Assembly (NCBI GenBank): GCA_024653775.1
Contig: JANLHZ010000123.1
Coordinates: forward strand, 1-32,213
Length of the DNA: 32,213 bases
Direction: 5' to 3'
Source: Planctomycetota bacterium
Lineage (GTDB): Bacteria > Planctomycetota > UBA8742 > JACQVU01 > JANLHZ01
Shown in pieces: positions 31,691 to 32,213 of this stretch. The stretch's first letter is position 1. Every line of letters begins with the position of its first letter. Both the position numbers and the translations under genes were made by a program. The notes below the pieces were generated by a model. It was not told where the DNA came from, did no database searches, and saw nothing but the letters and a program-made list of their open reading frames with translations.

Positions 31691-32041
31691 TTAGAGATTC
31701 AGCACGCGCCTTAGAGCGTTGTCGAGCTGAGTCGAGTCGGCGCATTTTCCGAGAGTTCTTATTATATACATATCCCGGATTGTTGCGAGATTGTCAGCTA
31801 CGATGACCGAATCCACCATAAGCCCCATGCGTCGTCACTGACTCGAGTCCTTTTTGACTTTGACTCTGGTTGGTCCCGTCCTTCCTCGATTAGAAGTAAT
31901 CAGCGCGACGATTTTTTGGTCCAGCCCGGTTTTCAATCCGTCTGCCTGAACGATCACCGCCGGCCTCTTTTTATATGTCATCAGGTCGGAATTGGGAAAG
32001 CTGACGAGTACGACATCGCCGCGACTAAGGACGTGTGTCAA
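31691..32041 (-). pseudogene. Broken MazF/PemK-type toxin gene
   Basis: The minus-strand frame encodes a MazF-family endoribonuclease: 'RGDVVLVSFPNSDL', 'KRPAVIVQADGL', 'IVALITSNRG' and 'TRVKVKKDSSQ'. It then meets an in-frame TGA at 31835-31837 and continues in the same frame with RRMGLMVDSVIVADNLATI and a normal C-terminus ending 'ALRRVLNL' at 31691. The TGA stands where the family usually has Gly (a GGA-to-TGA change would explain it). The 5' end is also disturbed: the only start is TTG 32041, inside the terminal repeat of the element at 32039-32213. No antitoxin gene is visible in the window. Confidence 0.8.
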
Positions 32042-32213
32042 AATAAGTTGACGTTTTCACATCACATCTTCACGCCATCTTCGCTTCGCACTCGGTCGCC
32101 CCATAACATCGAGATAATGGCTCAACGGAACTATAGCTACGCTTCCGGTTTGGCTTCCTCGCGCAAAACGAACCTGACGTAAATCTGAGCGCGAAATCCG
32201 TAAACTTATTTTG
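32039..32213. mobile_element. MITE-like element, copy 2
   Basis: Related to 26487-26654. The left end CAAAATAAGTT (32039-32049) is repeated inverted as AACTTATTTTG at the last bases of the window, so it is complete or nearly so at about 175 bp. It carries roughly 15 bp more than copy 1 in the middle. It abuts the 5' end of the broken mazF. Confidence 0.65.

Noticed and set aside
31835-31837. TGA as a recoded sense codon (alternative code or selenocysteine)
   Set aside because: TGA ends several intact genes here (aconitase, lpxA, hepT, hicB), and no selenocysteine element was seen; a nonsense mutation is simpler.
1-32213. tRNA, rRNA, riboswitch or origin of replication
   Set aside because: None was recognised on either strand by eye; a covariance-model search would be needed to exclude them.

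Overview
The window is a stretch of a G+C-rich bacterial chromosome. A Gram-negative (lipid A-making) organism is indicated by a fused LpxC-FabZ protein followed by LpxA, and by a lipoprotein and several exported proteins. The mixture of an LpxC-FabZ fusion, a secreted prenyltransferase/squalene-oxidase-repeat protein, a BatA-type VWA membrane protein, a eukaryote-like UDP-sugar pyrophosphorylase and an Aquifex-type aconitase fits an uncultivated PVC/FCB-like lineage (Planctomycetota, Lentisphaerota or relatives). This is an inference from gene content only; no rRNA or tRNA gene was seen.

Layout. 1-82: start of a minus-strand gene cut by the window edge. 233-3043: an exported glycoside-hydrolase-fold protein and a divergent, membrane-anchored thioredoxin-fold protein without a CxxC. 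3296-5369: a three-gene, more A+T-rich cluster of unknown function (membrane protein, coiled-coil protein, lipoprotein). 5481-6953: an ATP-grasp enzyme with a histone-H1-like lysine tail. 7047-11241: a fumarate-reductase-like flavoprotein and aconitase, separated by 454 bp of palindromic repeats. 11281-12873: exported prenyltransferase-repeat protein. 13087-15292: lpxC-fabZ and lpxA. 15474-18978: two A+T-rich exported unknowns; the first has a good promoter, ribosome binding site and signal peptide separated from its reading frame by a C9 tract. 18985-20470: tgt and a small membrane protein.

20.5-25.1 kb is the accessory part. It holds a hicB-hicA toxin-antitoxin pair bracketed by a 51-bp direct repeat, a DUF4268 nuclease-like gene, and a GxxExxY gene enclosed by 32-bp inverted repeats and by two copies of the hslU 3' end. 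It also holds an mntA-hepT toxin-antitoxin pair lodged between hslV and hslU. 25.7-32.2 kb holds an orphan modB, a UDP-sugar pyrophosphorylase, a BatA-like protein, an AroB homologue that has lost its metal ligands, and a broken mazF. Two copies of a ~170-bp element with terminal inverted repeats lie upstream of modB and at the 5' end of mazF.

How they fit together: the housekeeping genes serve lipid A and fatty acid synthesis (lpxC-fabZ, lpxA), UDP-sugar supply (pyrophosphorylase), the TCA cycle (aconitase), tRNA queuosine (tgt) and proteolysis (hslVU). The most interesting material is the layering of small mobile or selfish elements onto hslVU, the possible homopolymer switches in front of exported-protein clusters, and several enzyme homologues whose catalytic residues appear to be replaced.
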